NCBI RefSeq assembly: GCF_020509005.1
Contig: NC_063021.1
Location: 434,001 to 498,000, forward strand
From: Fulvia fulva
Taxonomy: Eukaryota; Ascomycota; Dothideomycetes; Mycosphaerellales; Mycosphaerellaceae
Direction: 5' to 3'
Length of the DNA: 64,000 nucleotides
Shown here: positions 20,950 through 34,600 of the stretch, in pieces
Layout of the letters: the number at the start of each line of letters is the position of its first letter
Position numbering within the stretch: position 1 is the stretch's first letter
Made by a program: the position numbers and the translations under genes
The notes under the pieces: model-generated
Told to the model about the DNA's origin: nothing
Databases searched by the model: none
Seen by the model: the letters and a program-made list of their open reading frames with translations, nothing else

Positions 20950-21589
20950 CTATTGGGTCTTGAACAGCAGTATCGCGCAGTGGCCGAGGTAGAAGTAGAT
21001 GAAGTGCTTCGTCTCTGTAGGGAGGTTAGCTATGGGGTGAGGCGGAGTGGCGATGATGTAGACAGACCATGGGTGACGAAGCTGCCAAAGTTCCTGCCAA
21101 CAATGCAGTGCCAGGTCGCGCCCTTTCGCTCGTCGAACTGTACTGTGTGAGTCTCCGAGTCGATGTACCTTCGCAAACAACAAGACATACTGTTCGCTTG
21201 ATGTGGTGTGCGATCTCCTATCATGGCTGTCAGCCCGCCGTTTGCCATTACGCATCTCACCAAAACGTACCTTCTCGATCGTGAACTTGTCCATTGCCTC
21301 TTGTGCTACAAACTATCAGCATCAAGCTGCACCACTGGTCATGTCAAATACTCACCAACTTCAATAGCCTCCTGCTGCATATCCTCACTCTACGGGCCAA
21401 GTTAGACGCGGCTACTCCCGTCCACTGAACTTTGCATGTCCCCTGGCGAGAAGAACATACCATATCGACAGACTTGATCTGGGCTATGTCGTGATCAGCC
21501 GTGCACGTCTTTGTGGCGCCTGAGCAGAAGATGTCTTTACCGTCAAGCTTCTCCGGCTTCATGCTCGAGTTGTCCTTGAGGTCCGCCAT
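20950..21589 (-). CDS. dynein light chain LC8 (DYNLL type)
   Basis: Seven exons join without frame error to 100 residues: 21589-21541, 21483-21461, 21389-21356, 21305-21271, 21217-21191, 21137-21068, 21014-20950. Diagnostic LC8 blocks are [39 protein letters not shown] and [21 protein letters not shown]8 is a homodimeric hub that binds short linear motifs in dynein intermediate chain and other partners. It acts in nuclear migration, vesicle transport and spindle function. The fifth exon is only 27 nt (EIAHHIKRT), so six introns of 50-71 nt occupy over half of a 640-bp gene. The exon 1 to exon 2 join near residue 17 is the least certain. It is divergent from MRD1. Confidence 0.9.
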
Positions 21590-21944
21590 TGCGGGTGTTT
21601 GTAGCTGGTGGGTGTTGGGAGAGACGAGAAATTGAGAGGGCGTGAAGAAGTCGAGAAGACTGAGCGGCAGAGACTCTCGCTCAGGCGCGTGGAATTGCTT
21701 GGTGTGGCGTGTTGTGGTAGACAGAGAGACAGAGAGTGCACGTGTTGTGATATCCGGCAGAAGTTTGGCAAGAGGCGCGTGTTTCTGTTTTAAGCTTCCG
21801 GCAGTAAGCGAGCAGCAGAAAGTGGAGCCATCAGCGAGATATTTTCGACCTTGCAGGAATTGCTGTTTTGCTTCGACTTCTGTTGCACCTTTCACCTGCG
21901 AGTCATCGTGCCAGGCCCCCAACGCGCTTGATCAAAACCGGGGG
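21590..21944. promoter_or_regulatory. shared divergent promoter of LC8 and MRD1
   Basis: 355 bp separate the two ATGs, so both promoters and leaders must lie here. No clear TATA was identified; a CT/GA-rich stretch lies at 21620-21680. Confidence 0.4.
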
Positions 21945-24721
21945 ATGGACAGCTCGACGCGCATTTTCGTAAAGGGCCTCCCACCCAAGTTCTCCGAAGC
22001 TGAGCTACGGAAGCACTTCTCCCAGAACGGAAGGGCCATCACCGACATTAAGTACTTCCCTGACAGGCGCTTCGGATATGTTGGATTCAAGACACCTGAA
22101 GACGCTCAAGCGGTTGTCAAGTACTTCAACAGGACGTACGTGCGAATGAGCCGCATTGGTGTGGAATTGGCCAGACCCATCGAAGAGCGCGCGCCACCAC
22201 CCACTGCGAGGCGAGGCACTGTCCATGCCACCGAAGCGCCTCCAGCACTCGCCAAACGCAAGCGTGAGAGCGAAGCGACTGACAAGCAGGATGATCCGAA
22301 GCTGAAGGAGTTCCTCGAGGCTTACAAGAGCAAGAGCAAGAAGAAGGAAGCGGAAGATGCCTTGATGCAGGATGTTGGAGATGGTGCTGTGCACGAAGAG
22401 GCTACTGTCGAGATACCTACTGCGGAAAGCGACGACGAATACGAACAGGTGCCAAAGAAGGCGAGGCACGCCAAGGTAGACGCGCCGAAGGTCGACGAAA
22501 CGCTCTCCACAGCATTACCTACGGCCGAGGAAGTGAGCAAAGAGATCAATGACCAAAACGAATCACCGGCTGTGGAAGGAGCGGCACCAGTATCAGATGC
22601 AGATTGGGCACGCTCAAGGACTAGCAGGCTGCTCGGTTTATTAGACGACGAGGAGGAGGAAGCTGTTCACAGCCGCCCCAGTGGTACAGACGACGAAGAC
22701 GAGGGAGAAGAGACGATCACGAAGAGCTCAAAGCCTGTCGAAGAGCCTGTGTCATCAATACCCACTCCCCCAGCCGACGACAATTCGAATCAACAGGACG
22801 AAGCTACAGCAGCAGAGCCAGTCGACGCAGACGTGGAAGCAGTCCGCAAAAGCATGCGTCTCTTCGTCCGAAACCTACCATACGACGCCCGGAAAGAGGA
22901 CCTGGAGACCGAATTCGAGCGTTTTGGCAATCTTGAAGAAGTAAGCAAGCATTTTTTTCATCTCTTCCCAACAACACCTTTTACGTGATGAACATCCAGA
23001 TAGGGACAGCTTATGCTACGGCATCTGATGCGACCTGGTACGAAGATTGTAGTAGATGCTTCTGTCGTCTGAAACCAAAAAGAACGGTCGCTCTTGAATG
23101 TAAATGATGTGGCTATGCGACCAGTGGCTGACTGTGGGGATTCAGGTTCATATTGCTCTTGATAAGAAGACTGGCACGGCGAAAGGTTTCGCTTTTATCC
23201 AATACAGCGACCCGGACTCGGCGGAACAAGCGTTCATCGACCGGGATGGACAGACTTTTCAAGGTCGACTTATCCACATCCTACCGGGAACAGCTAAACG
23301 CGAGGATAAATTGAACGATTTCGACGTGTCCAAGCTCCCTCTAAAGAAGCAGAACGAAATCAAGCGCAAGAGAGAGGCAGCAAGCTCCGTTTTCAACTGG
23401 AACGCACTCTATATGAATACTGATGCCGTGATTTCGAGCGTCGCTCGTCGACTTGGGCTCGCAAAGGTATGTCGACGCTCAGCGCTCCCCACCCACCATT
23501 TGCGCTGCGAAGCGCGATTGGCCGCATTGCGCCTCGAAGCATACTGACAGACGCGCTCCTTAGTCCGAAGTCCTTGATCCCACAAGCAGCGATGCCGCGG
23601 TGAAGCAGGCTCATGCCGAAACTCACATCATTCAAGAGACGAAGGCCTACTTCCGGCAACAGGGTGTGGATCTGGACTCCTTCAAGAAGAGTCATCGTGG
23701 TGATACAGCAATACTGGTCAAGAACATTCCAGCTGATTGCAGCAAAGACGAGCTAAAGCGCCTCTTTGAGGAGCAAGGAGATGTCAAGAGATTTCTCATG
23801 CCTCCAGCCGGCACTATCGCGATTGTGGAATTCGATAACGCAGCCCAATGCAAGGCTGCGTTTGGCACGCTCGCGTACCGCCGTGTTAAGAGCTCAATGC
23901 TGTTCTTGGAGAAAGCACCAAAGGATCTCTTCACTGCCAAGCCGGTCTCTGGTGAAGAAGAACCTCAAGGTGTAAGCAAGGTCAACACAGCAGATTTGAA
24001 AGACGCAGATCAGACCGTGCCGGAGACGACTGGTACAGTCACACTTTTCGTGCGAAACCTGAACTTCAGTACAACGACGAAGGTGCTTACTGAGGCGTTC
24101 ACACCGCTCGCTGGCTTCTTATCCGCTCGTGTCAAGACGAGGGAGGATCCTAAGCGTGGCACCCTAAGCATGGGCTTTGGGTTTGCGGAGTTTCGAACGA
24201 CCAAAGAAGCTCAGGCGGCTCTCGAGACCATGGATGGCTACACTCTTGAGGGCCACAAACTTCAGGTGCGTGCCAGTCACAAAGGAGCTGACGCCGCCGA
24301 AGAGCGCAGAAAGGCCGATGCGGCGAAGCGGTCCGCAGCACGAAGCACCAAGATCATCATCAAGAACTTGCCCTTCGAGACGACGAAGAAGGATGTGCGC
24401 GCCCTTTTCGGCGCATACGGTCAACTTCGAAGCGTCCGTGTACCCAAGAAGATCGACCGCGCTGCAAGAGGCTTCGCGTTTGCCGAGTTTACTACTTCGA
24501 AAGAAGCGCAAAGTGCCATGGACGCGCTCCGCGATACGCATTTGCTCGGTCGTCGACTTGTTCTTGACTTTGCGGCCGAGGAGACTGAAGATGCCGAGGC
24601 CGCCATCGAGAAGATGCAACAGAAGGTCGGCGCACAAGTCAACAAGGTTGCACTGCAGAAGCTCACCAGTGGCGGGAGAAAGAAGTTTACAACATCAGGT
24701 GGTGATGAAGAGGTGGATTGA
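21945..24721 (+). CDS. MRD1: Mrd1, five-RRM pre-rRNA processing protein
   Basis: Three exons (21945-22940, 23146-23466, 23564-24721) give 824 residues. Five RNA-recognition motifs can be seen: RRM1 at about 4-80 (STRIFVKGLPPKFSEAEL), RRM2 at about 303-380 (SMRLFVRNLPYD and KGFAFIQY), RRM3 at about 485-560 (TAILVKNIPADC), RRM4 at about 594-675 (TLFVRNLNFS and MGFGFAEF) and RRM5 at about 699-780 (KIIIKNLPFE and RGFAFAEF). An acidic, Lys-rich linker of about 220 residues separates RRM1 and RRM2. Yeast Mrd1 binds 35S pre-rRNA and U3 snoRNA contacts in the nucleolus and is essential for 18S rRNA formation; domain number and order match. The first intron, at 205 nt, is unusually long for this window. 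The C-terminus is Lys/Gly-rich. Confidence 0.95.
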
Positions 24722-25699
24722 GCTCGCGTGCACTTGCATCCCCGCAAGAAGACCTGTTGCTGTGCTACCAGTCTGGCGTTGTGCGTGCTGTCGTACATCT
24801 GTACTCGCGAGCGCCGTCAGTTGCTCAAAGATCAGTCGCTTTTGATCTCAAGAAGATGATCACGTGTATGACTCAAGAGGGCTGAAGTTACAGTTTTACC
24901 TCCTTGCTTCATCTGATGCAACCACTTTGCGGCCTGCGGCCTCGTGCGACCGACCTGCGTCTTGGTAACGATTGCAGATCCTCAAAGTACGATGTCGTCT
25001 GCAAAAGAGAAACGCACGAAACTCGGCTGAGGCCACTGGCTATATGGCCTCACGACGCGGTCCAACAATGCTTACATTCCGCCGCCCTCATTGCCGCATT
25101 CCTGCTTTCCATTGGAATTGAGACAGTTGGAGATTGCCACCACGCCAAGCATTGATGCATCCCTTCCTCAATCGAACCTCGCAACCGACACCGTAACGTC
25201 ACCTGCCGTGCCCTTGCACTGGATTGGATGAGTTCGCCTCGACTGTCACTACTGCGCTATCAGTGCAGCCTGGTGCAGTCAATCGGCAGACCAGCCGGTC
25301 CACCTTTCCACACTGCTTGAGCAGGCAGGGCCGAGATTGCACGCTCTCCTCCTGGGTCCCTGTTGGTGACACACAAGGCTAAGTCAGCAGTACACCCTTC
25401 CTGTCCAGACTGTAGGTTTGTCGAAGATGATCCGCGTATATACCCTCTTCATGTACTAGCATTGACGGCATATCCCAGTCCCTTCTACCTGGGTGCTGAC
25501 GCTCTTTTTGTCATTCAACCTAGTCATTCCTTTGCAAACCACCCAACAACATTCTCCAACTGCTTACGTTCCTTTACAACATATCTCGTCTGTCGACGAA
25601 TCACGGCCTCTCCGCCACCTGGTCCCTTAGACATTCTTCACTGAAGCATTCTTTCGCTGCGTGCCTCGAGGCTGGCTGGATTGCTCATACTCACACTCA
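24722..25699. other. intergenic, long upstream region of abaA
   Basis: About 1 kb without a supportable gene. Short frames here lack motifs. Its length fits the large regulatory region usual for developmental regulators. No specific AbaA self-binding site (CATTCY) array was worked out. Confidence 0.4.
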
Positions 25700-28093
25700 A
25701 TGATCCAACCGGCACGGGTACTGCCCTCGAATGCGCCGCCTCTTGCCGATACTGAGAATAGTCACTCGTCAAGAGTGTTGCAGGAACACTCAGGCAACAG
25801 ACAGCATCACGACTATTCTTATGGCAACCCTTCTGAGCAGAAATACCCAGCATCACTACTGACGGAGAATGTTTATACTGGTCAGCAGATCTCACAACCA
25901 TTGCATCATTATCGACAGACGCCGCTGCAAAGGCACCACTATCGACATGGCCATGGACGACACTACATGGGCGGGGACGATATCACACGCATCAAGAAGG
26001 CCGCCGCTATTCTATATCATCGCTTTCGAAACTCGGAACAGTACATGAAGTATCGTGGTCGACAGCACAAGGACGACAAGGGCAACCAAGGAGAACAGAA
26101 ATGGCCAGACCGTCTCGAGCTCGCGTTCTTTGAAGGTGTGTAGACACCACCGTTGACATGAAGCCCATACTGATCATATCATTCAGCTCTTGTCCGCTGG
26201 CCACCAATGGGTCGTCGCAAGATGATGCACAAGGACAAGCAACGAGGCCGCAACGAGCTGATTGCTGATTACATCGAAGAAGTGACGGGCGAAGCACGAA
26301 CGAGGAAACAGGTGTCAAGTCACATTCAGGTGTTGAAGCCATTCGTCGAAGGCGATCCCTTCATCATGAGGATGCTATCAAAGGAAGACCTCTGCGGACC
26401 TGGCGGCCAGCTGTACCGCGGCGGTGGAAGGGCGGCATCTTATCACCACGACACAAGACGGACGTCAACATACCCTGGCATGATCCCGCACGCCCCCTCC
26501 GCAGCAGCCACAGTACCGATCGACGCCCACATGATCCAGAAGGCCAAATCGCTCCTCGAAGTCTTCGAACCACTAGAATTCCAAATGTTCGTCCAGCAAA
26601 AATTCAAAGACGACAGTGTCAACCGCCTACACACCTACACCCAATCCATCTCCGACCCCAAACAACCCGACGACGAGCACCTCCCAGACTGGCACTCCCT
26701 CCAACGCTCCCCCCTCCTGGCCTCAATCCACGCCGTCCGACCTCTAGACTGCAACGTCCTCCTCGCAGAAGCATCCCTAGCCTTCCCCACCCGCAGCTTC
26801 AAAGGCGAAGACGGCAAATCCCTCCCCGGCGTCGAACTGGGAATCTCCTTCTTATGCAACAGCCGCCACCTCCCCGTCGACGCCCACATTACCTGCTCAA
26901 CCAATTTCTACCACAACATGCGCCACCTCAAAGACCACAGCGGCCGTGCGCAGGTCCAGCTAACGGAGTCGTCCGATCGGACAAGTGTGGAGACGCAGCT
27001 GAAATTCGGTAGTAACTTTTGGGCCAAGACGCTCGCGACCCTCGCTGGGTCTGTAAACGCACCTGCCACGTCGTCCAGAGATCCGAGACAGGAAGTACGG
27101 GATCACATAGCGGGCATCACAGCGGCGCAGGAAGTCGCGGTGAGAACTGAGACGGGCCATGAGCGTCTGCTCGTTATCCACTGGAAATTCCGACTTTCGA
27201 ATGCGGAGCGAGGGAGGGCTTATTGGAGGCGTCTCATCCTGCCGCAATCCTCATCGTCATCCACGTCGTCAGAAGAAGAACAACATTACGGGGATCCTCG
27301 GCCCAAAACAAACCGCAATGACTCCGTTTACGATTACAGCCTTACCTACACTGATCCCACTCCATACGCCTCTGCCTCGACATCTCAGCCTGCGTTGCAA
27401 TCACCCTTCGAATACGACAGCACCTCCGGCAGTGGCTCAGCTCTCACATCCGCTACCTGGCCCTCTATGGACGAAACCAACACAGCACCCCACAGCGCCA
27501 TCGACGGCAACTTCCCCGACCACGCTTTCGACTTCGACGGTGGGAACATCAACCTCTCCTACGACCCAACCTTGGATTTCGGTAACTTCGACAGCACAGC
27601 CTTCGATGTCACCGTTTCAGACTCCATCCCAGGAACGACAGGCGCGGAATTCGGCACCGACCCGGCATTGGGAGAATACTCTCAAACGAGTACTGTGCAG
27701 GAGTATGGACAAGGAAGCCAGGAATACTCTCAACCAGAATTCTCCCAACCCGCCGCCGCCGACTACTCCCACACACAACCTCAGCCTCACACACAGCCAG
27801 GGTACACGCAAGACTTTACGCAGCCCTGGACCGACTCCTACACCACCACCTTCGACTCGCAACTCTCAGCCGGCGCCAGCTCCTACCCGAACGACGCGCA
27901 CGACTCCGGCGTCTTCGAGGGCTACCACGCTGGCTATGATCCCACCTACCAACCCACCCTCGGCCCACCTGAAGGACAAGCCTACGGAGGCGCGGGACAG
28001 GACGCGGTGGTGAAGGAGGAGGGGGATGGGGGCGATTCGTTGAATGCGTTGGCGGATGTGGCTGGGTCGAGGTTTTTGGGTCATGCGCAGTGA
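25700..28093 (+). CDS. abaA: TEA/ATTS-domain developmental transcription factor (AbaA/TEC1 family)
   Basis: Exon 1 starts at ATG 25700, the intron is 26136-26186 (51 nt), and exon 2 ends at 28093, giving 780 residues. The TEA DNA-binding domain, about residues 125-195, spans the splice: KWPDRLELAFFEG joins ALVRWPPMGRRKMM, followed by RGRNELIADYIEEVTG and RKQVSSHIQVLK. A basic His/Tyr/Gln-rich leader precedes it. The C-terminal half is low complexity (Gln/Tyr/Ser/Pro/Gly-rich), with repeated EYSQ/DYSH-type units at about 600-660, as expected for an activation region. AbaA acts in the phialide nucleus in the BrlA-AbaA-WetA conidiation cascade, and TEC1 controls filamentation. The frame open upstream to 25661 begins with GTG, so the ATG was chosen. 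Confidence 0.9.
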
Positions 28094-30071
28094 TGCTGAT
28101 TCAGGAAGCGTTGGCAAGAGTGAAGTGAGATGAGATGAGATACCCTAATGATTATTATGGCGTAATGTCTGCATGCATGCGTGCTTTCGTGGGAGGAGTT
28201 GTTACGTCTGTGCGTGTGTGTGTGTATGTATTTCTTCTTCGCGAGGACATTCTTTAGGCATAGTTACGCAGCAGTAGTGATAATGTGATAAGATGTAATG
28301 GATGACGGCGTTGAGCGATGCATTGCATTCCATATCTGCTCGGACCTGTTTGTGGGAGTGACTCAGTGCGCAGTGCTCGTGTACTTGAACCAGTACTGCG
28401 TACACATATGGACGCAACATGCATTCTGACTTTGTTCATCCCTCTCCTGCCAAGCCAGGGTGAATGCACGCACCGCCAATATGCCGCATCGCTGGGCAAC
28501 AAAAGCTTCTCTCCGACCTCGCGAGACGTACAAGACCGCGCTCAACCGTACGAAAGACCCATACTCTGACCACCATTTCTGTAACATGTGGCATGCTGTG
28601 CCAATACCCAATAAACTCACCTAGTTGAACCCAAAGCCCTCACAAAATCGCGCACATCTCACCACCACCAACGTACCCTACCTATCTCGCAGAGTCGAGT
28701 CGTATCACTAACCAATCTCTACAGCAGATATTACCCCGATATCTGCGACATTGCCGCGCTATTTTCAGTGCCGTCTCAAAAGGTTGACTGAAAATGCTTT
28801 GTGATACAGACCGGACGATGTGCTCGTTCGGTGTGTCTTGGTCTCGGCAGCCTTGAGCTGCCGGCCGGGTCGCCGACTGACGGCTGTGGCGGTGTCTGCT
28901 GGGCAAGAGCGAGCCAAGATCCGATCGAATTCCGCTGAACAGTGAAGCAGTCTGGACTGTGTGCATCATGCTGAGTCTCTGGAGGCGTGAATTCCTCGCG
29001 TGTGCTTGGCGCATGTCCTGTCGCGACAGTGTTCATCAGCAGATGAATGCCGCAACCTTCCTGACCCGCGACATGCCGTCGCAAGAGTCAATGATAGGTG
29101 GTTTGCAATTGCAAACGCCAGCAAAAACAACCAAATGTCCGCAAGTAGTAGTCGTAGGAAGGGCTCCCGGTCCGCCCATGGTTGCATCCTACCCTGCACA
29201 CCAAGTGCCGTCAAAAAAAGAGCGCACCGCACTAGAAACCTTCCAGAAGGACCGCCGCCACCCGTCGCCTAGACTCCAATGAGAACATCCAGAAGGATGC
29301 CAATCTGATACAGTCTCTGTTCACCTCCGATCGTTACCCACGTCAAGAAAGAAGCATAACCAGCATCGATAGTGCTTCCGGATGCCATGAAACTGCGCTT
29401 AGCCGGGGATTAGAGTGCTTTTACGGTGTTTCTGTCGTCCTCTTGCCTACTTCTGGACGTTACAGGGTTGAAAGTGGGTAACGATCGGACGTGGAAGCAG
29501 ACTGTAGGAACATCCTCGTCTTCTCGAACGAGTCGATAATGTCTCACCTGCTCACGTGCCTCTTATCAGCGCGGGTTCGCTACCTGCGACGCCGACTATG
29601 GAGAAAGGTGCGCAAAGATCTCGGTTTCACCACGGCATAGCGACGCCAGGCGTGGGTCAACAGAACCGGTCCGGAACTCGACGAGTTTCGTTGGTCAGGA
29701 ACATGTAGTCCTAGAGGCGGTCCAGGCGGTCCTCTTTCTTGCTGGTACCTGCGTATCTTAGTGGTTTGTGCGTGACTTTGAACCCCATGGGCTGGTAATA
29801 ACTATTAAGTAACAGATCAGTTGAAGAGCCCACTGTATGCTTGGCCTTGCAGAGCTCCACTCAACGGTCGTCACTCATTAATAGTCGGCTCTTTCGCCTC
29901 TTGTCATTGCTCGTGCGGTGTTGGAGTTCGCCTTGTGTTTTTGTGTTGGACAAACAAGCCATTTGAAAAGTTTCAAGGCCAGGACAAGGTCATACCTCCA
30001 CCAGGCAATCCGACAAGACCCGAGACAGGCCACTCGATCTCGAACGCAGTCGACGACGACCCCTCGCCAAG
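28094..30071. other. intergenic, about 2 kb, with a short TG repeat
   Basis: No gene can be supported. A (TG)n run lies at about 28214-28226. Small frames at 28682-29282 are on opposite strands and motif-free. It presumably holds the abaA 3' UTR and the promoter of the amino-acid transporter. One of the two longest empty stretches in the conserved part of the window. Confidence 0.45.
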
Positions 30072-31639
30072 ATGTACGAAGAGAAGAAAGTGGGCGAAGA
30101 GCTGGCGCCAGTGCCAACAACAGACTTCGGCGACGTCCAGGACTACCCAAAGACGGATGCCACGCACGATGCCGTCTTCGGAGAGATCAATGAGGATGGT
30201 CCCAACTACCGCGACGTTGGCTGGATGGGTACCGTCATCCTCATGATGAAGACACAGATCGGTCTGGGTGTGCTCGGTATTCCATCAGCACTGCATACAC
30301 TTGGCATGGTTCCGGGCGTCATCATCCTGATTGTTGTTGCATGTATGACCACTTGGAGTGGTTACATGGTTGGCAAATTCAAGCTGTTACATCCGCACGT
30401 CTATGGTATCGACGATGCTGGTGCGATCTTTGGTGGACGCATCGGCCGGGAGATCCTGTGGTTTGGCTTTGTCATCTGTGAGTCCAGTGCATCCAGCCAG
30501 GTGAAATCGTCCACTGACAGTCGGCAGACTTCCTCTTCCTCTCTGCCTCAGCTATGCTTGGTATTTCGATCGGCTTCAACGCCTTGTCAGTCCATGGTGC
30601 TTGCACGGCTATCTTCGTAGCAGTCGCAGCCATAATCGGTATGCTCTTCGGCAGTATCCGAACTCTCGGAAAGGTCTCCTGGATCGCATGGGCTGGCGTT
30701 GGTGGTATCCTGACTGCAGGTAAGACATATGGCGTTCACTGGACCATGGGCATCGCTAACACGAAGCAGTATTCGCACTCACGATTGCGGTCGGTGTGCA
30801 AGATCGTCCTTCGGATGCTCCTCAAACTGGCCCATACAAGAGCGATTCCCGGTTCAACGTGATTAGCGACCCGACTTTCGAAGAGGCTATCTCTGCTGTC
30901 GCGACAATCGTTTTTGCTTTCGCAGGAAGTCCGGCTTTCTTCTCGATTATCTCGGAGATGAGGAATCCAAAGGATTACACCAAGTCGCTCATCATCGCCC
31001 AGGCAGGTGTCACGCTTGTGTACCTCGTGATCGGAATCGTGGTGTACTACTACTGTGGTTCTTACGTCGCATCGCCCGCGCTTGGCTCAGCTGGTCCGTT
31101 GATGAAGCGCGTGTGCTACGGTATTGCGCTGCCCGGTCTCATAGCAAGCTGCATGCTTTTCGTCCACGTGAGCATTCCCTCTCCACAGTTCAATACTTGA
31201 CCTGTTAGCTGACCATAAGTAGTTGCCTGCCAAGAGCATCTTCATGCGCGTGATGCGCGGCTCCAAGCATTTGACCGCGAACACTGCCGTCCATTGGTTG
31301 ACCTGGTTGAGCTGCACCGGTGGTGTCGTTATCGTTGCCTATCTGATCGGCAGTGGTATTCCAGTTTTCGATGGACTGATCTCCCTTATCGGTGCACTGC
31401 TGGCCACATTCATGTCATTCCAGCCGATGGGTTGCATGTGGCTGTACGACAACTACAAGCGCAGTGTCTCGGAACGCGACGCGAAGTGGTATGGCCAATT
31501 TGCCTGGGTTGTCTTCATCATCACTGCTGGAACTTTCGTCATGATTGCTGGGACATACGGCGCAGTCGTTGGAATCATCAACTCGTCGGACCGCACAGCT
31601 CCTTGGTCGTGCGCGGATAACTCAAACTCCGTGAAATAA
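30072..31639 (+). CDS. amino-acid transporter (Aa_trans/AVT-like permease)
   Basis: Four exons (30072-30477, 30528-30719, 30770-31167, 31223-31639) join in frame to 470 residues. A hydrophilic N-terminus of about 50 residues is followed by about 11 membrane segments. The first, GWMGTVILMMKTQIGLGVLG, has the MMKTQIGLGVLGIP pattern of the Aa_trans family. Others include VACMTTWSGYMVGKFK, TIVFAFAGSPAFFSIISEM with the adjacent RNPKDYTKS loop, and LIGALLATFMSFQPMGCMW. The family moves neutral or basic amino acids across the plasma or vacuolar membrane by proton coupling; the substrate here is unknown. All three introns are 50-55 nt. Confidence 0.9.
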
Positions 31640-34600
31640 GGGATGTCAGCGACTGTCCATTGTAACTCGCGAACGAAATTATACTCACAAGTTACTCAAC
31701 CTCATTTTTGCTCTAGTGTTAGTCGTCGCGTGGCAATGACCGGAGGAAAAGTAGCAGGTTCCTGTTGTCATGATACTAGCCTTCGAAAAATCGCATGACA
31801 TGTCTTGAGGATGAATGAAAGCATTCGTGCGCCCTCCGAAGACTCCATTGTGGCTACTTCAGTCCACATGCCTTTCGGGGAAGATGGTCGCATGTCCAGG
31901 TGTTGGTACAGGATGATCTGCTGGTCTTCATGGAGGGATCTTTCGCTTTTCATTCTTAGGCTGAGACTCGTTTGGGCAGAAAGGTCAGATCGGGCATCGT
32001 TGTAGGACAGACCGCCGGGTGTTCCATGCGCATGATGTGTGGTGTCGAGAGGTGTTGATCTTCTGTGGTGTCGGATCTCGTGGGGAAGAAAGGCGATACT
32101 GCTACGATACTCCCGTCGCAAAAAGTCTCTCGAGAGCATTCTGTAGTAAACTTGCTGACGGAAAGCAGCGATTTAGTAAAATCCGGTTTCGCGCTTTCCC
32201 AACATACCACATGTCTGTTGACGCTGCCCGACCGAACAGGAAGGTCATCGACTGGGTAAATATCGGGGAGTTGGAAATCACCAACGCAGCCCGACCGGGT
32301 CGAGACTCGTGTGTTGTTCACTGTCAGTGCATGAAAGATGGAAGACAGTGGTGAAGTTGATGGCGCGATGTCGGGAAGAACGTCGTGGCCGAGATAGAGA
32401 TAAGCAGGAGCGACCGGAAGCTTGGCCATGCTAGGGTTTGGGGTTGCGTGCCGAAACTACTGCTGGGACAGCATCTCGATGGACATCAACAGTACTTCAA
32501 GATGCAACATTAGATCAGGCAAGAACGATGATCATCTTTGCAGCACCGACGATGAGCATGACTCCCCAATGTCTGCGTTGACATGAGACCTCCGTCACAC
32601 GTTACCGTGGCTCAGCAACGTCAATGTCTGCCACAAAGCTTCATCGACCTCATCCGAGACCCAACATTGAGACAAATGTCAGACATGCATGATGAGGTGC
32701 TCTCAGAGCAGGCTGCTTCCTTGCTCCGGATCAAAGCATCACTGCTGCCAGAAAGGCCAATACAATAAAGTCTCACAGCTGTTCCATATCAGAGCCGCGT
32801 TGCCGTTTCATTGCGATTGCTGCAATGCAATCGCTGATGTCGCGCTCACTGTGTCTGCGGCCATTCGCTGAGCACTGAGCGACTTCTGGAGAGTCGTACC
32901 CATCTATTGAAGTCTCCACGGTCTCTGCAGCTGTAGTGGCATGCCTGCGTCAGATTGATAGACACGGCGCGGGCTGCCAGTTGGAGATGTCCTGCGGTTA
33001 CACAGGTACAACTGAAAACGGATACCAGATCAACGTAAGCGTCAATGCCGTTAGCCGTGATGCTTATCAGTCGAACATCTCTCTTGCGGTGATGGAGCTC
33101 TCGCAAAAGAAAGAGACCTCCAACAAGCAGCTTCTTCCTCTGCTCCAACAACAATTCTGCACTGATGGAGGCCTCGCGTGCCTCGATGTCGTTCATGTGG
33201 CGGGAGTCTTGTGGAAGTCTTGAAATAGACCACGCTGTCGACGTCGTGGCCGTTTCACACCTTAGGATCAGCGGTGCTGTGAGGACGTTACGCGACGACT
33301 GCTGGGCGTCGGTATGGTGTCAGTGGGTGTGAAGTGAAAGTCAGAATAGTTGGGTTGTCGAAACTCAAAGGATACGAGAGGCGCTCGGCCAAATCCTTGC
33401 CGGTTGAGAAGTCGGTTGAGAAGCCGGTGCTCACTACTACCCGGTGGCTGTGGGAGAGTCCAACGGTTATCTTATTCGCACTGCATCTGAAGAATGAAGT
33501 CGCCATCGAATGGTCTGCTTGCAGGAGGACGATAGTTCTATTGCTGTGCCTGATGAAGTTCAATGAAGTCGCGATGAGCATTGGAGATAATACCGGCAAG
33601 TCTTGCTAGCCGAGCAATGTATCGACGAGTGACGAGTGTTCCGATTGGATGCTCCCTCCCGGCCTGTCGAATTGACTTCACATCCTTCTCTCTCGACTAA
33701 GCAAGCATCCCATCGGTCAACGGCTGCCTCACTGGGGCGCTGCTTTCGTCGACACCTTCAGCTTGAGACAGACGCTCTCGAGAGAAGCTAAGGTGTGTCA
33801 TCCTTTCTGCACTCTCCAAAGCTGATGCGCTGCTACATGCTGCAAAGATCCATGCATCTATCGACTACGAAGACTCCAAGAGCCTTGTTGCGCCAAGATG
33901 ACTCTTCAGCAAGACGGCAGAGAAGCTACGGTGGGCCGTGCCAACCACTTTCACATGCTCGGCGCAGCACGAAAGCAGCTGGCCGTGCGATGCAGTCTTT
34001 CATCAGGTGCGCAACTGCGCAAGAAGCATCGCCAGACAGACATAACTGCCATTGAATGCACTTCTGACATCTATGAGCCTGGTTTCTTACATGTACCTGC
34101 CGCCGTGCTCGTGTTGCTCGACGAAGCTCTCCCCAGATCATCAGGCCCGCTGCATATGCGGAGGCGATGTTATGGAGCTCCCGCCTCCAAACCGTCAGGA
34201 ACGGTGCCTCGGCTGTCGGTTGTGGCTGATCTTGAGCCCCTCTTCCTGCAGGCAGAACCAACCCTTTGAAACGTGTGGCATCTCGCGTGGCTCGCAAAGT
34301 AGTCGGACTTTGACTGCGCTGCCTCGGGGCTTGAAGACGATATGATTGCGGCGCATGGAAGTCGCCGCACCAAAAGCGATATGCCTGCCGTTGCAGTAGA
34401 CAAGCTGAGAGACAGTCGAAGGCAGCAGCTGGCAGATCGAGACATCATACCCTCCATCCTCATCAGTATCTGGCAGTTCCGCCAAGCCTTCTCACCAATG
34501 ATCTCTTAGTTTATGCTTCTCCAAAGCGATATGACATCAGACACGCGTTGGTCTCTCAACAACAATTTGTTGGACGGCGAAAGGGGCAGGAAGTGGTTAG

